Shown here: positions 16,489-26,060 of the stretch, one piece after another
Layout of the letters: each line of letters begins with the position of its first letter
Position numbering within the stretch: the first letter of the stretch is position 1
Assembly (NCBI RefSeq): GCF_014201335.1
Contig: NZ_JACHEB010000007.1
Span: 292,773-356,772 of the forward strand
DNA: 64,000 nt
Direction of reading: 5' to 3'
Source: Tunturiibacter gelidiferens
Lineage (GTDB): Bacteria > Acidobacteriota > Terriglobia > Terriglobales > Acidobacteriaceae
Program-made: the position numbers and the translations under genes
Notes under the pieces: model-generated
Told to the model about the DNA's origin: nothing
Database searches by the model: none
What the model saw: the letters and a program-made list of their open reading frames with translations, nothing else

Positions 16489-16959
16489 ATGAGTTCATCT
16501 TTGAACAAGATCACTCCGTTTCTCTGGTTCGACAACAACGCGGAAGCTGCGGCGGCTTTTTATCTTTCGATCTTTCCGAGTGGAAGGAAGCTAGAGGAGC
16601 TTCGCGCAAACGAGGCGGGGCCGGGCCCGAAGGGCTCACTGCTTGTGGTCAGCATTGAGTTGGAAGGACAGCAGGTCACTTTTCTCAACGGTGGCCCGAG
16701 CAACAAGCTGAGCGATGCTTTTTCGTTTGTGATTCGGTGCGATAGCCAACAGGAGATCGATAAATACTGGGCGAAGCTGACTGAGGGAGGCTCGGAGACT
16801 GCGTGCGGCTGGCTGAAAGATAAGTTCGGTGTCAGTTGGCAGGTGGTGCCGAAAAATATGACCGAACTAGTCAGTAATCCGGGGGGGATGAAGGCGATGA
16901 TGAGTATGAAGAAGCTCGATATCGCTGCGCTTGAAAAGGCCGCCTCCCAGCCGCAATAA
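16489..16959 (+). CDS. VOC / PhnB-like (3-demethylubiquinone methyltransferase domain) protein
   Basis: A 156-residue protein of the vicinal-oxygen-chelate superfamily, PhnB/YjdN type. It starts NKITPFLWFDNNAEAAAAFYLSIFP, the hallmark of this family, and contains VTFLNGGPSNKLSDAFSFVIRCDSQQEIDKYW and CGWLKDKFGVSWQVVP. Members adopt a glyoxalase-like fold; function is mostly unknown. GAGGAGG at 16471 sets the start at ATG 16489; a longer frame from 16303 has no support. It stands alone on the plus strand. Confidence 0.88.
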   Translation: MSSSLNKITPFLWFDNNAEAAAAFYLSIFPSGRKLEELRANEAGPGPKGSLLVVSIELEGQQVTFLNGGPSNKLSDAFSFVIRCDSQQEIDKYWAKLTEGGSETACGWLKDKFGVSWQVVPKNMTELVSNPGGMKAMMSMKKLDIAALEKAASQPQ

Positions 16960-16998
16960 GAACTTGGCAAGGCTGCGGAGGAACTCGAGCCCGGTCCG

Positions 16999-17427
16999 TC
17001 AGCTGCTCTTCGAATGGAATGGTTCGAACTTCACCTGCACCGCAGTTCGTACCGTCGACGGTACCCCCTCGATAAGGAACGGCTTGTAGGAGTACTGCTT
17101 CACTGCGTTGACTGCGGCGGACCGTAACATCTCCGGGCCACTGATAACGACAAGTTTTGTAACGGCACCGGTTGTATCGATTTCAACTCTCAAGACGACT
17201 ACACCTGAGACATGCGCAGCCGTAGCCATTGGTGGGTAAGGAGCATCTACACGCTTGATGAGATGTTCTTTTGCAAGTTTGTCATCGACGCTGGTTGGGG
17301 GTACCGCAGCAGGAGCAGGCGCGTTTTGCCCTGATGAAGTTTGGGCTTTTTGATCAGGAGTCTGAGCGATCGACGACAGACAAAAAAGCAGGCCGATAGC
17401 AAACACAGTACTGGATAGGATCTTCAA
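16999..17427 (-). CDS. TonB C-terminal domain protein
   Basis: A 142-residue exported protein: signal peptide (1-21), a Pro/Ala-rich linker (about 28-48), then a TonB C-terminal domain (about 52-140) with PYPPMATAAHVSGVVVLRVE, GAVTKLVVISG and the ending AVQVKFEPF. It lacks the long membrane anchor and Pro-rich spacer of a true energy-transducing TonB, so it is a short, freely periplasmic TonB-C protein, a type frequent in acidobacteria. The partner receptor is not in the window. It follows the S53 protease gene on the same strand by 30 bases and may be co-transcribed. Confidence 0.82.
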   Translation of the reverse strand: MKILSSTVFAIGLLFCLSSIAQTPDQKAQTSSGQNAPAPAAVPPTSVDDKLAKEHLIKRVDAPYPPMATAAHVSGVVVLRVEIDTTGAVTKLVVISGPEMLRSAAVNAVKQYSYKPFLIEGVPSTVRTAVQVKFEPFHSKSS

Positions 17428-17457
17428 GTTAGTCTCCTTGGCGGTGTGGACGATGCG

Positions 17458-20340
17458 CTATTTCACCGTGAGGGTGAAGTTGGTTGAGGCTGTGATTGTG
17501 GTGTTCACGGAGTCGGTTCCGGTTAGTGTGAGGGTGTAGTTCATCGCGTTGGGAGGGGGTGTTGTATTGGCAGCTCCGCCGGAACTGCTGCCTCCACTTC
17601 CTCCGCAGCCGGAGAGGCCGAGACCAAGTGCTGCGATGAGCGCGATACTGAGCCATAGTGACGGGCTGAGTATTCGTCTTCTCGTGAAGAGAGCTCCGCA
17701 GGCCACCAGGCTCGCGTAGACGACAAGGCCGGGTGCGTTGCGCCGCGGTGATGAGTTTTCTTTTCTCGAGGAAGCATGTGAGGTGAGGGTGCGGAAGTTC
17801 GAACGCGCGGCCGGTGCTGGGGAGCTACAGATCGATCCGACGCCGATGATGAGTGTGGCAGCGTTCGGGTTGTTGGTGGATGATGCGCCGATGGAATAAC
17901 ACACTTCGGCGGTGCCATTCGTTGTTGTGGCGGCGAGCGACCAGGTAACCCTGCCACTGTAGTCCGCAGTGGGCGTCACGGCGATTGGGATGCTTCCCTG
18001 GCTGCCGTTTGCAACTGTGAGATTGCTGGCCGTAACGGTAAAGCTGCCAGTCGCCGTTACGTTTCCGACGAGGATCGAAGTTGTTGCGACCGCGGGCAGA
18101 TGCGTAGCGTCACCGGGGTAGGTGACGGTGATCAAGTGAGAGCCGGGGGTTGCGGGTGCGACGAATGTGTAATTTGCGATCGCGTTCGACAAAGATGCAT
18201 CTGTTGAGGAGAACGTTAGAGCAGATTGCGCGATGGTGTGATCGACAGATACCGCGAGTGTGCCTGTGGGCACGTTATTTCCATTGAGAGCCCCGGTGGA
18301 GGAGTAAAAAGATCCAACAGTGATCTGGACTTGAAGGCTTTGCCCCGGCGAGGCCGAAACTAAATATGGAGTTAGCTGGATGTTCGTGGGGGTCTTGCTC
18401 GTGGTGCTCGTTGAGGGCCACGCTGTCACTAAATGGCCGAAATCAACGCTTCCGAGACCAGTCGCTTCGTCATAGCCAGGCGTTGCGGCATAGCCAGATT
18501 CACCTGGCGCGGTGCAGTTGCCTGTGCCAGAGATGCAGGCGTTGGAACCTGAGGTGATGTCGTGAAAGGCAGCGGCGTAGGAAGCAGGGTTAGAAGCCAG
18601 ACCGTACAGTTGGGGGTTTATATTGCCTTGTCCGTCTGTTTGCTCAATCTGATTCAGGATTGTGAGAAAGCCTGCGACGACGGGTGCGGCGAAGCTGGTC
18701 CCTCCGGCCACGCTGTACTTCCCGCTGCTGTCCTGAAGGCCGTTGATGCAACTTGTCTGGCTCCCAGTGAGCGTCGGGTCGCTTGAACAGATAAGGAAGC
18801 CTGGGCTTTCAATGGAAGATTGAAGAGCTATGTCGGGAAGAAGGCGGAACGCGCCTGAGGGTATGCCGGGGACACCGCTTTGCCAAGTAGGACGAGCGAA
18901 GTGGGAGCTGATACCTCCGCCACCCGCCGCAATTCCAAATGAAGCTGAGCCCTCATTCCAGACTACCTCCGGAACGTAGGAGAGCAGTGAGCCAAATGGC
19001 GAATTGGGACTTGAACCCCAATATGGACTGGATCCTGCGGCAAAGGTTCCCGCTGCCATCTGAGTTCCCCCGACGGCTGTAACGAAAGGGCTGGATGCAG
19101 GATATGAGACTGAAAGAGCCTGTTGCTGGGTGAGCGTTAGTCCGGCGGAGGTGAAAGCAGCGCACTCGGTAGAGCCGTTGTCGCCTGAGGCTGCGACGAG
19201 AGTTTGACCTTGAGCCGAAGCCTGTTCGAAGAGGGAGTTCCCCTGATCGAGGTCTGTCGGACTTATAAGCGATTCGCAGATGCCGTAGCTGATGCTGACT
19301 ACGGGAGCGATGTTCTCTTCGATTGCGAATGCCAGGGCATCGAAGACATCGTAGTTCTGGTTGTTGCCTACATAGACGAGAAAGATGTTGGCATTCGAAG
19401 CGATACCGGAAGAGTACTCAAGGTCGATCTCCGATTCTCCCTGGTCCCCGGGAGAGATGGCTTGTACCCCGGAACCTGGAACGAGAACGGGAGTAATTGG
19501 AGTCAGTCGCCCGGAAAATATCTGAAAGGAGGTGATCTCGGAAGAATCTGCCGTCGTGTTCACAAAGGACTGACCGACGACAGCCAGCGCTTGGCCCTCA
19601 CCAGAAAATCCACTCGTGAAGAGGGTGTTCAGGTCGTACATTGTGGCTATGTCTTGTGGGCCAAGGTAGTGGGCTTGTGTTGATAGTGCCGTGTAGTTGG
19701 GCTTTGGGCGGGTTTGTACTTTGATGGACGGCTTGGGGCGGAAGTTTGATAGGTGGAGGACGGCTGCGGTGACCGAGGCCAGTTCTGTTGGCAGGTTGAG
19801 ATCGGCTGCCGGGGCGAAGTGCTGTTCGCCGTCCACCTGGTAGTAATGAAGGTCTGTGCCGAAGGCGGACTGAACTTGCGCGGCGGTGCCGGAGAAGGTG
19901 ATGCGATCACGGCTGCGGGCGATGGACTCTACGTGGAAGCCCTGAGACTGCAGCCAGGTTTCAGCGGCGGCGATGTCGTCGTCGGCCATGCCGAAGCGGG
20001 TGGCGAAGGTGTCCGGTGTGAGCCATTGATGGTAGAGGGGTGAGGACCGGTTTTGCTGCGCGGCCAGGAGCTGTTGCAGGTCATCTTCCTGCGCGGGCGA
20101 ACGCTTGAAGACGAGCGTAATGCCTGGAATGGACATCTGCGAGGAGACGGGGCCGAGATCCTGCCCGCGGCTGGCTTGCGGGGTGCGAGATCCGACGAGC
20201 GCGGCTCGGCTTGAATCCGCGATGTTACGGGTTAAGCGCGGCGTGAGCTTTTGTGCAAAGGCAGAAAAAGAACAAAACAGCAAGACCGTCAAAAAGGACG
20301 GCGGAACAACTCGGCAAATCCGCTTCATACGGGTGGTCAA
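17458..20340 (-). CDS. S53 pro-kumamolisin (sedolisin) serine-carboxyl protease with Ig-like tail
   Basis: A 960-residue exported protease. Signal peptide (1-29); an activation prodomain about 45-205 (FKRSPAQEDDLQQLLAAQQ, TPDTFATRFG); a catalytic domain about 235-650 with the Glu/Asp pair in GESEIDLEYSSG, the oxyanion region VSISYGICE, ASGDNGSTEC, and the nucleophile Ser in GGTSFAAPVVAG. An Ig-like repeat region follows (about 655-770). Near the C-terminus is a hydrophobic helix ending in a lipobox-like LSGCGGSGGSS and a final beta segment, perhaps a membrane tether. S53 enzymes degrade protein at acidic pH. The start is either TTG 20340 or ATG 20328. Confidence 0.88.
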   Translation of the reverse strand: MTTRMKRICRVVPPSFLTVLLFCSFSAFAQKLTPRLTRNIADSSRAALVGSRTPQASRGQDLGPVSSQMSIPGITLVFKRSPAQEDDLQQLLAAQQNRSSPLYHQWLTPDTFATRFGMADDDIAAAETWLQSQGFHVESIARSRDRITFSGTAAQVQSAFGTDLHYYQVDGEQHFAPAADLNLPTELASVTAAVLHLSNFRPKPSIKVQTRPKPNYTALSTQAHYLGPQDIATMYDLNTLFTSGFSGEGQALAVVGQSFVNTTADSSEITSFQIFSGRLTPITPVLVPGSGVQAISPGDQGESEIDLEYSSGIASNANIFLVYVGNNQNYDVFDALAFAIEENIAPVVSISYGICESLISPTDLDQGNSLFEQASAQGQTLVAASGDNGSTECAAFTSAGLTLTQQQALSVSYPASSPFVTAVGGTQMAAGTFAAGSSPYWGSSPNSPFGSLLSYVPEVVWNEGSASFGIAAGGGGISSHFARPTWQSGVPGIPSGAFRLLPDIALQSSIESPGFLICSSDPTLTGSQTSCINGLQDSSGKYSVAGGTSFAAPVVAGFLTILNQIEQTDGQGNINPQLYGLASNPASYAAAFHDITSGSNACISGTGNCTAPGESGYAATPGYDEATGLGSVDFGHLVTAWPSTSTTSKTPTNIQLTPYLVSASPGQSLQVQITVGSFYSSTGALNGNNVPTGTLAVSVDHTIAQSALTFSSTDASLSNAIANYTFVAPATPGSHLITVTYPGDATHLPAVATTSILVGNVTATGSFTVTASNLTVANGSQGSIPIAVTPTADYSGRVTWSLAATTTNGTAEVCYSIGASSTNNPNAATLIIGVGSICSSPAPAARSNFRTLTSHASSRKENSSPRRNAPGLVVYASLVACGALFTRRRILSPSLWLSIALIAALGLGLSGCGGSGGSSSGGAANTTPPPNAMNYTLTLTGTDSVNTTITASTNFTLTVK

Positions 20341-20491
20341 ACTTTCGAGAGCCTAGATGATTGTGGGGCTGGAGGAAACCTTAGCACAGACGCGCGGAGG
20401 AGTCAGCGGAAGATTTGGAGGGCGCGGTACCGGCGGGCGAGGAGCCTGAGACGGCCATACCGGTGCAGATATGGCCGTCCAGGCATGGCGT

Positions 20492-22159
20492 TCAGTATTG
20501 GAACGACGGTTTCCGGTTGTGTGTATTGATGGTGGCGGGGGTGGCCACATGGGGTGGATTGTGGGTTTGTGGCAATTTCTGCACGAAGACGTTTGGCTGT
20601 TGAGCGAGAGTGGTGTCGGTATCCCATGTGATGAGGTTGGCAAGGGTGGTATTGGATATGGCCGAGGCTAGATCTTTATTGAACCCTTGATTAAGCCAGA
20701 AGAAACGATCGCCGGTACGCAGTGCCTGAAACTGGTCTGCGATGATGGTTTGAAATGTCGGACCGACCACTGCGCCGGAGGCGTGCTTCTCGGCCAAGCC
20801 TCCCATGAACAGGTCGAGTTTCGATATGTCGCCATAGATGGTTTGGAAGTTTCTTTGCAGGACCGGGTCGGCGGTGAGGTCGGCGAAGGAACTGTAGGGC
20901 GGCAACCCGAGTGCGCGTCGTGTCTGGTTGAGAGTTCCCAGACCTACATCGCTTTCACGTCGTATATCGATGGCGATCAGATCCATCTCATCGACTCCGC
21001 CACCGACCAGGCCAGCAAATAGCAGGTTGCGCAGAGCGCCTACGGTGTAGACATCGGTAGCCTGAGAGGAATCTGTCCCGATGGATCGCAGGAGCGGATT
21101 GATTCCGTTGGCCTCGTCGATCTCCGGAGTATTGAAGAAGGCTTGTGCCAGCGACTCGGTAAAGATGACGTTGCCGTGGTTGTCGAGGCCTTCTTGAGTA
21201 TCGGATACCTGTGAGTGGCCCACTCGGAAGGCTGCTGTCGAAAACTCCTGGGTGACTTGGGCGTTGACCGTGGAGTTGTAGCCTTTGTATGGTCCGACTG
21301 CCGAGCCAACCAAAGTTGGCAGGAACTCCGTGTAGACGATGTTCTGATATTCGGCGGTGGTGATGGCTTTTGCCATGTTGTAGAGCTGGGTGCCTGTCCA
21401 GTTCGGATGCTGCGATTTGAGAGTAGCGACCCAGCGATTGTGTTCGCGCATGAAGAGGATCGTGATGGCGGTCAACTCGGGATTTTCCATCACCCTGGGA
21501 TCGCCTGTGATGAAGGTGTCGTTGACGACGGGGAGAGCCTGACCGTTGTCTGAGCTCATCAGGGTTCCGTCGGGGTTGGTGAGGCTGGCGGCAATTGCCG
21601 GGGTTGAGCCATAGAGTTGAGAGAGGTCCAGGTAGCCGGCGACCGTGTTGATGATGGTGTTGGTGGCGCGACTGCGCGTGTCCCTCGTCATGGGAATGGT
21701 TGTTCCTGCTTCGAAGACGGGGTCGCCGGGTGGTATGACGATGTTGATTGCGGCCGAGGTGAGCGGGGTTTGTTCAAGATCGAGGTCGTGGTCTACGAAC
21801 TGTCCGAAGACATAGAGCCATGCGGTAGCGACGGGATCCTCCGTGTCGGCGCTTTGGCCCTGGGCGCCGGTTCCGCCGGCGATCACGTTGCTGATCGTGC
21901 GGGGATTGGGTGCGGGCACGAGGCTATTCTTTGTTCCTCGTGCGAAGTTCAACGGGGCGATGGCGATCTCCGGTGATCCCGGAGTGCTGTTGAGGCGCGG
22001 GTTGGCGAGATTATTGCCGGTGCCGCCGATCGGGCGAAACTCTTTGAGAAGATCTGTGTCGGGTTCTCGAACAGATGGTTGGCTTTGGGCGGTCGCGCGA
22101 CACAGCAGAGTTGCGAATATTAATCCTGCAAAGATGATGCGTAGATTCATGACAAACAT
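20492..22159 (-). CDS. secreted animal-type haem peroxidase
   Basis: About 555 residues with a signal peptide, followed by an animal haem peroxidase domain (peroxidasin-like superfamily). Distal haem His lies in FGQFVDHDLDL, the region TAITILFMREHNRWV is the conserved helix with HNR, and the proximal His is in AFRVGHSQV. The substrate is probably a halide or an organic donor; secretion suggests oxidative attack or polymer modification outside the cell. I prefer ATG 22159 (AAAGG upstream) to the far 5' start at 22261, which adds residues without signal character. Single gene, same strand as the S53 protease downstream but 151 bases apart. Confidence 0.87.
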   Translation of the reverse strand: MFVMNLRIIFAGLIFATLLCRATAQSQPSVREPDTDLLKEFRPIGGTGNNLANPRLNSTPGSPEIAIAPLNFARGTKNSLVPAPNPRTISNVIAGGTGAQGQSADTEDPVATAWLYVFGQFVDHDLDLEQTPLTSAAINIVIPPGDPVFEAGTTIPMTRDTRSRATNTIINTVAGYLDLSQLYGSTPAIAASLTNPDGTLMSSDNGQALPVVNDTFITGDPRVMENPELTAITILFMREHNRWVATLKSQHPNWTGTQLYNMAKAITTAEYQNIVYTEFLPTLVGSAVGPYKGYNSTVNAQVTQEFSTAAFRVGHSQVSDTQEGLDNHGNVIFTESLAQAFFNTPEIDEANGINPLLRSIGTDSSQATDVYTVGALRNLLFAGLVGGGVDEMDLIAIDIRRESDVGLGTLNQTRRALGLPPYSSFADLTADPVLQRNFQTIYGDISKLDLFMGGLAEKHASGAVVGPTFQTIIADQFQALRTGDRFFWLNQGFNKDLASAISNTTLANLITWDTDTTLAQQPNVFVQKLPQTHNPPHVATPATINTHNRKPSFQY

Positions 22160-22261
22160 TTCAGGTTCCGACCTTTCTTGAAGATGCATTTGCGCAGCCG
22201 GCCAGGTTTCGTAGTGCTTTGCCAGGCGACTGTCAATGAACGTTGCGCGGCGCTCGCCCAT

Positions 22262-22827
22262 CGTTGGCGATTGAGGCCGTAGTTCACCTAAAGCGTGCCG
22301 GCGAAAGGAACGCCAGACGCTCGGAGGTGTGAATTACTCCGGCGATCAGGGGAGTTTAAAAAGCGTGCAGGGGCCGAAGGACTTTCGTCCTGCCGAACAA
22401 CCTCCAATGGATTTTCGTCAGCAGACAGATGCAACTATCAATGCTTCAGAAAGAACGATCTTCCAGGTGGACCGCAATACATCGTCGCTGAGCGAATGAG
22501 CAGACGATGGGCGCAACTGCCTGCCGCCTAGCGAATCGAACCGACAGACAGCGACAGTTCTGCGTTCGCCAGAGGCATGGCCACGCCTCAGACTCAATTT
22601 GAATCGGTACTCGCCGATTGCTGGATACAGATGTTATGTGCAAGCAATTTCACATCCAGATTTATGGAGCGGTCTAAATTGAGGAAACGACACACTATGT
22701 AGATTTTGTATCTGAAGGCGCACGGATTTGGAGGGAAATAATTAGCGGGCTTAGCATCGAAATGTCCGGACGGAGGGAACAATCTACTCATCGGGATGGA
22801 TGTCCGTAGAAATCACGCCTCAGGATT
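22262..22827. other. 566-base gap, no gene seen
   Basis: The sequence between the peroxidase start region and the SBBP gene holds only short overlapping ORFs on both strands with poor composition and no ribosome sites. I see no repeat, tRNA or clear terminator. It could contain the peroxidase promoter near 22170-22300 but no convincing hexamers stand out. Confidence 0.5.
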
Positions 22828-24957
22828 TTAGGGCTGGTTTTCGATCACCGGTTCTTCATCGAGCTTGACTACGAAGGCATCCTGATTCGAGGCGGATTTA
22901 CCTCCGGTGTAACGCATGCCCGCGGTGTAGATGGTCGGGTAGACGATTTGACCCAAAGTTGAAGTGGGCTTTGTGACTGCCACTCCGTTGATCGAGGCGC
23001 CGAGGAAGATGGTGTAGAGGGGACCGTTTCCGTTTGCGTCCAGTTTCATGAGAAAGCCAGCGGTTGGATTTGGAGTGAGGGGTGGAGCGCCAGGGAAGGT
23101 TGTTGAGGATGTGCTGCCCACTACCCACGTGTCTCCGCCTGCGTCCGTGGCGATCGCGTAGCCGTCGGAGCTGCCATCGGTTCCTGAGAAGAGTTTGGAG
23201 TAAGTCAGCTTGCCTGCGGGCGAAACCTTCGACACAAAGACCAAATCCGGATGTGGCGATTCACAAGGCGAGCAGAAGGTTCCGGCGACGTAGGCATTGC
23301 CGGCGAAGTCCAGCGATACTGCTGTGCCGATGGTGGTCTCGAGGCTCAGAGAGGTTGAATATATGAGCGAGTCCCCTGCCGGGCTTAACTTGGTCAGGAA
23401 TGCGGAAGGCGATCCGCCGAACATGGTGGACTGGTAGCCGGCGTATGGAAAATCGTTTGATGCGGCTTCGCCGGTGACGTAGGCGGAGAGCGAGCTGTCG
23501 ACCGCAATGCCAGAGATTGAATCAACATTCGATCCACCCATATACGTGGAGTAGACCAGTGAGACTCCGTTTGGAGCAATCTTCGAGACGAACCCGCTGA
23601 CGGCGGCACCTCGATAGTATTCGTAGCCGTGCACGACTGGAAAATCTCTCGACGTGGTGAATCCCGCGACGTATGCCGACTGAGACGCGTCGATGGCAAT
23701 GGCCCCGCCATTTTCGGCGTTGGATCCACCGAGATAGGTGGAGTAGACGAGGCGGTTGCCTGAGGGTGACAGCTTGGTAACGAAGATTGTGCCGTCCCCT
23801 CTTTTCTCAGCCTGCAAGGCCTGAGCGAGCGGGAAGTCGTCGGAGTGGGTTTGGCCGGCAGCATAGACGCCGCTGGCGTCGACCGCGATTCCGTAGCCTG
23901 CGTCGTTGTCTCCGCCACCGAGATAGGTGGAGAAGACAATATTTCCACCTGTGCCTAGTTTGGTTACAAATGCATCGGAGTCACCGGATCTGCCGCTCTG
24001 GATGACTCCTCCGACGACGTTGAAGTTGCCAGAGTAGGTCTGTCCTGTGACGTAGGTGAATCCGCGGCCATCGACGGCTACGGCATTTGCGGCGTCGGTG
24101 TCCGAGCCTCCGAGGAAGGTGACGAATCGGATAGTGGGATCGATCACGAGAGGTTTGGCGCGATCGTATTTTTCGATGGTGAAGCTTGCGATGTTTCCCT
24201 TGAGTACTTGAAATCCGCCCTTGACTGGTACATTCTTTCCGCCGACTACCTGATAGATTTTGGGCTGGGCGTGACGAAGGAGCTCGGTTTTGTTGGTTGT
24301 TGCAAGCACGAGGTCGCCGTTGGTTTTGTCCACCTCAAGACTGGCAGCTCCTTCGAACTGAAGTTGAATCTGACGGGGATCGGCTCCTGGGGCGAGGACG
24401 AAGTCGTATTCGAGCGCGCTCTCGTCTCCGTGAAAGATGAGGTCGATGCCTTGATAGACGCTTGCCACTTTGACCTGCGCGTACTGCGGGATATCGGTTT
24501 GCCAGGTGGCTGAAGTTTTTCCGATGAAGTAGTTGCTGATGCCTCCGGATGGCTCCGCTCCTGCCGGCTTCCAGCCGTTGCTGCCGGAGAGATGCAGTTT
24601 GACGAGGGTGCTGGGCGCACTCTTTGACTTTGCCTGCGGCTTTGCCAAGTCGGATGGGTTCAGAAACCTTGGCTTTGCGGGTGGGGTGGCTTTGCGGTCG
24701 ACAAACTCGAGCGTGGCGCCGTCGTTGCTTATTCCGAGACGGAATCCTGCACCGTGGCCTATCCATTGGAAGTTCGAAGCGGCTTGTCCGCGATTGGGCT
24801 CGAAGACGAGAGGGGTCTTCGCCGGAGAGAGTTGAAACTGAGCTCCCTTTTGGGTTGGAGTTTGTGTCTTGTTGCTGGATGGGGTTTGGGGTTGTGCGGC
24901 GGAGGTGAAGAAGAGGAACGTCGCCGTTACGGCGAACCGGAGGAATGAGGTGGTCAT
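22828..24957 (-). CDS. SBBP-repeat beta-propeller protein
   Basis: A 709-residue exported protein. Signal peptide 1-23; an N-terminal domain (about 45-275) with LVFEPNRGQAASNFQWIGHG and VKLHLSGSNG, the domain that regularly precedes SBBP repeats; then seven or so beta-propeller repeats of about 50-60 residues with the core STYLGGSNAENGGAIAID, ATY/YVAG-T and FPV blocks (about 280-700). Such proteins are abundant in acidobacteria and Planctomycetes and are thought to act in surface binding. The Cys pair FCSPCES within one blade is unusual. No T-rich terminator is visible after the stop. Confidence 0.87.
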   Translation of the reverse strand: MTTSFLRFAVTATFLFFTSAAQPQTPSSNKTQTPTQKGAQFQLSPAKTPLVFEPNRGQAASNFQWIGHGAGFRLGISNDGATLEFVDRKATPPAKPRFLNPSDLAKPQAKSKSAPSTLVKLHLSGSNGWKPAGAEPSGGISNYFIGKTSATWQTDIPQYAQVKVASVYQGIDLIFHGDESALEYDFVLAPGADPRQIQLQFEGAASLEVDKTNGDLVLATTNKTELLRHAQPKIYQVVGGKNVPVKGGFQVLKGNIASFTIEKYDRAKPLVIDPTIRFVTFLGGSDTDAANAVAVDGRGFTYVTGQTYSGNFNVVGGVIQSGRSGDSDAFVTKLGTGGNIVFSTYLGGGDNDAGYGIAVDASGVYAAGQTHSDDFPLAQALQAEKRGDGTIFVTKLSPSGNRLVYSTYLGGSNAENGGAIAIDASQSAYVAGFTTSRDFPVVHGYEYYRGAAVSGFVSKIAPNGVSLVYSTYMGGSNVDSISGIAVDSSLSAYVTGEAASNDFPYAGYQSTMFGGSPSAFLTKLSPAGDSLIYSTSLSLETTIGTAVSLDFAGNAYVAGTFCSPCESPHPDLVFVSKVSPAGKLTYSKLFSGTDGSSDGYAIATDAGGDTWVVGSTSSTTFPGAPPLTPNPTAGFLMKLDANGNGPLYTIFLGASINGVAVTKPTSTLGQIVYPTIYTAGMRYTGGKSASNQDAFVVKLDEEPVIENQP

Positions 24958-25193
24958 TGAATCTCCTCTCGAAAGAATTGGGAGTGGCCCAGGTGGCGAT
25001 TTTTAGTCGCCACTCATTTCTGTCGCTTGGAATTTCTTGATTCTGACCCGTGATTGGTGTGTTGGCGCTGACCGATGGAGAGACTAGCTACGCGCAGCAT
25101 CGAACTTGTTCCGCACTCGATAGGTGACCTTCGCGGCGATAGCGTTTCAATATATCGGATCGTGATCCGTTTGGAAATGTAGGGTGTCCGAGT

Positions 25194-26060
25194 CTAGCGG
25201 ACGATTTGGAAGGTGCGGCTCCAGCGGGCGAAGTCGACTACGGATTCGAGCTTGCTGGGGCGCGGGTGCATGGGTTTGGCGGTTGCGTCGGGCTGGGTGA
25301 GCGTGGTGGGGTCGTCGGACTCGTGGGGAAGGAGAGAGAAGTAGATGACGAGGGGTTTGCCGACGATGGCCTCGCGGGGGACGAAGCCCCAATAGCGGCT
25401 GTCTTCGCTGTCGTTGCGGTTGTCGCCGAGGACGAAATAGTTGCCGGTGGGGATGATGAGCTCGTTGTTTTCGATGAGGGAGCGCATGCGAATCCACCAG
25501 TGAGAGTCGATCTCGGGGTCGGGGGCCTGGAGGCGGGGGAAGTTGTCGCGGAAGTTGTCGGGCGGGCTGGGGCGGTAGACGGCGTAGGGCTCGGTGAGGG
25601 CGTGGCCGTTGATGTAGACGATACCGTTGTGGAGGCGGAGATGGTCGCCGGGGAGGCCGATGACGCGTTTGACCAAATGGAGGGTGGAGTCGACGGGGTC
25701 GTGGAAGACGATGATGTCGCCGCGGTGGACGGTGGCTGCGGGAAGGAGGGTGCCTGCGCCGTCGGGGGCTGCGGCCTGCTTGTCGACGAGGAGGAAGTCG
25801 CCGACGAGGAGGGTGGACTCCATCGATTCTGAGGGGATGCGGAAGGGCTGCACGCAGAAGGTGATGATGAAGATGGCGATGACGATGAGGTGCAGAAGAG
25901 ATTGAAGGGCGGTGGCGACGCTGGGCCTGTCGTGGTGCGGGTGACGGCGGGGATGGTTTGAAGCCGGACGGGGATTCGGCAGACGGGTTTGCGGAGCCTC
26001 GGACGTGACGGAGGCGATTGGGATGCCGGGGTTGCTCGAGACGGCGGCGGGTTGGGTCAC
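25194..26060 (-). CDS. signal peptidase I (second copy)
   Basis: A 288-residue S26A signal peptidase. After a hydrophilic N-terminus rich in Pro and His (1-47) comes one membrane helix (about 50-70), then Ser79 in RIPSESMEST, RGDIIVFHDP, Lys131 in LVKRVIGLPGD, and GDNRNDSEDSRYWGFV. The two copies in this window are clearly diverged, with different N-termini and insertions, and both keep the catalytic dyad, so both should be active, perhaps on different clients. Its start overlaps the RNase III stop (ATGA), giving translational coupling of rnc and lepB, an arrangement also known from other bacteria in which lepB and rnc are adjacent. Confidence 0.92.
   Translation of the reverse strand: MTQPAAVSSNPGIPIASVTSEAPQTRLPNPRPASNHPRRHPHHDRPSVATALQSLLHLIVIAIFIITFCVQPFRIPSESMESTLLVGDFLLVDKQAAAPDGAGTLLPAATVHRGDIIVFHDPVDSTLHLVKRVIGLPGDHLRLHNGIVYINGHALTEPYAVYRPSPPDNFRDNFPRLQAPDPEIDSHWWIRMRSLIENNELIIPTGNYFVLGDNRNDSEDSRYWGFVPREAIVGKPLVIYFSLLPHESDDPTTLTQPDATAKPMHPRPSKLESVVDFARWSRTFQIVR

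Noticed and set aside
22295..22791. Several short open frames in the gap between the peroxidase and SBBP genes
   Set aside because: They overlap on both strands, have poor composition and no ribosome sites.
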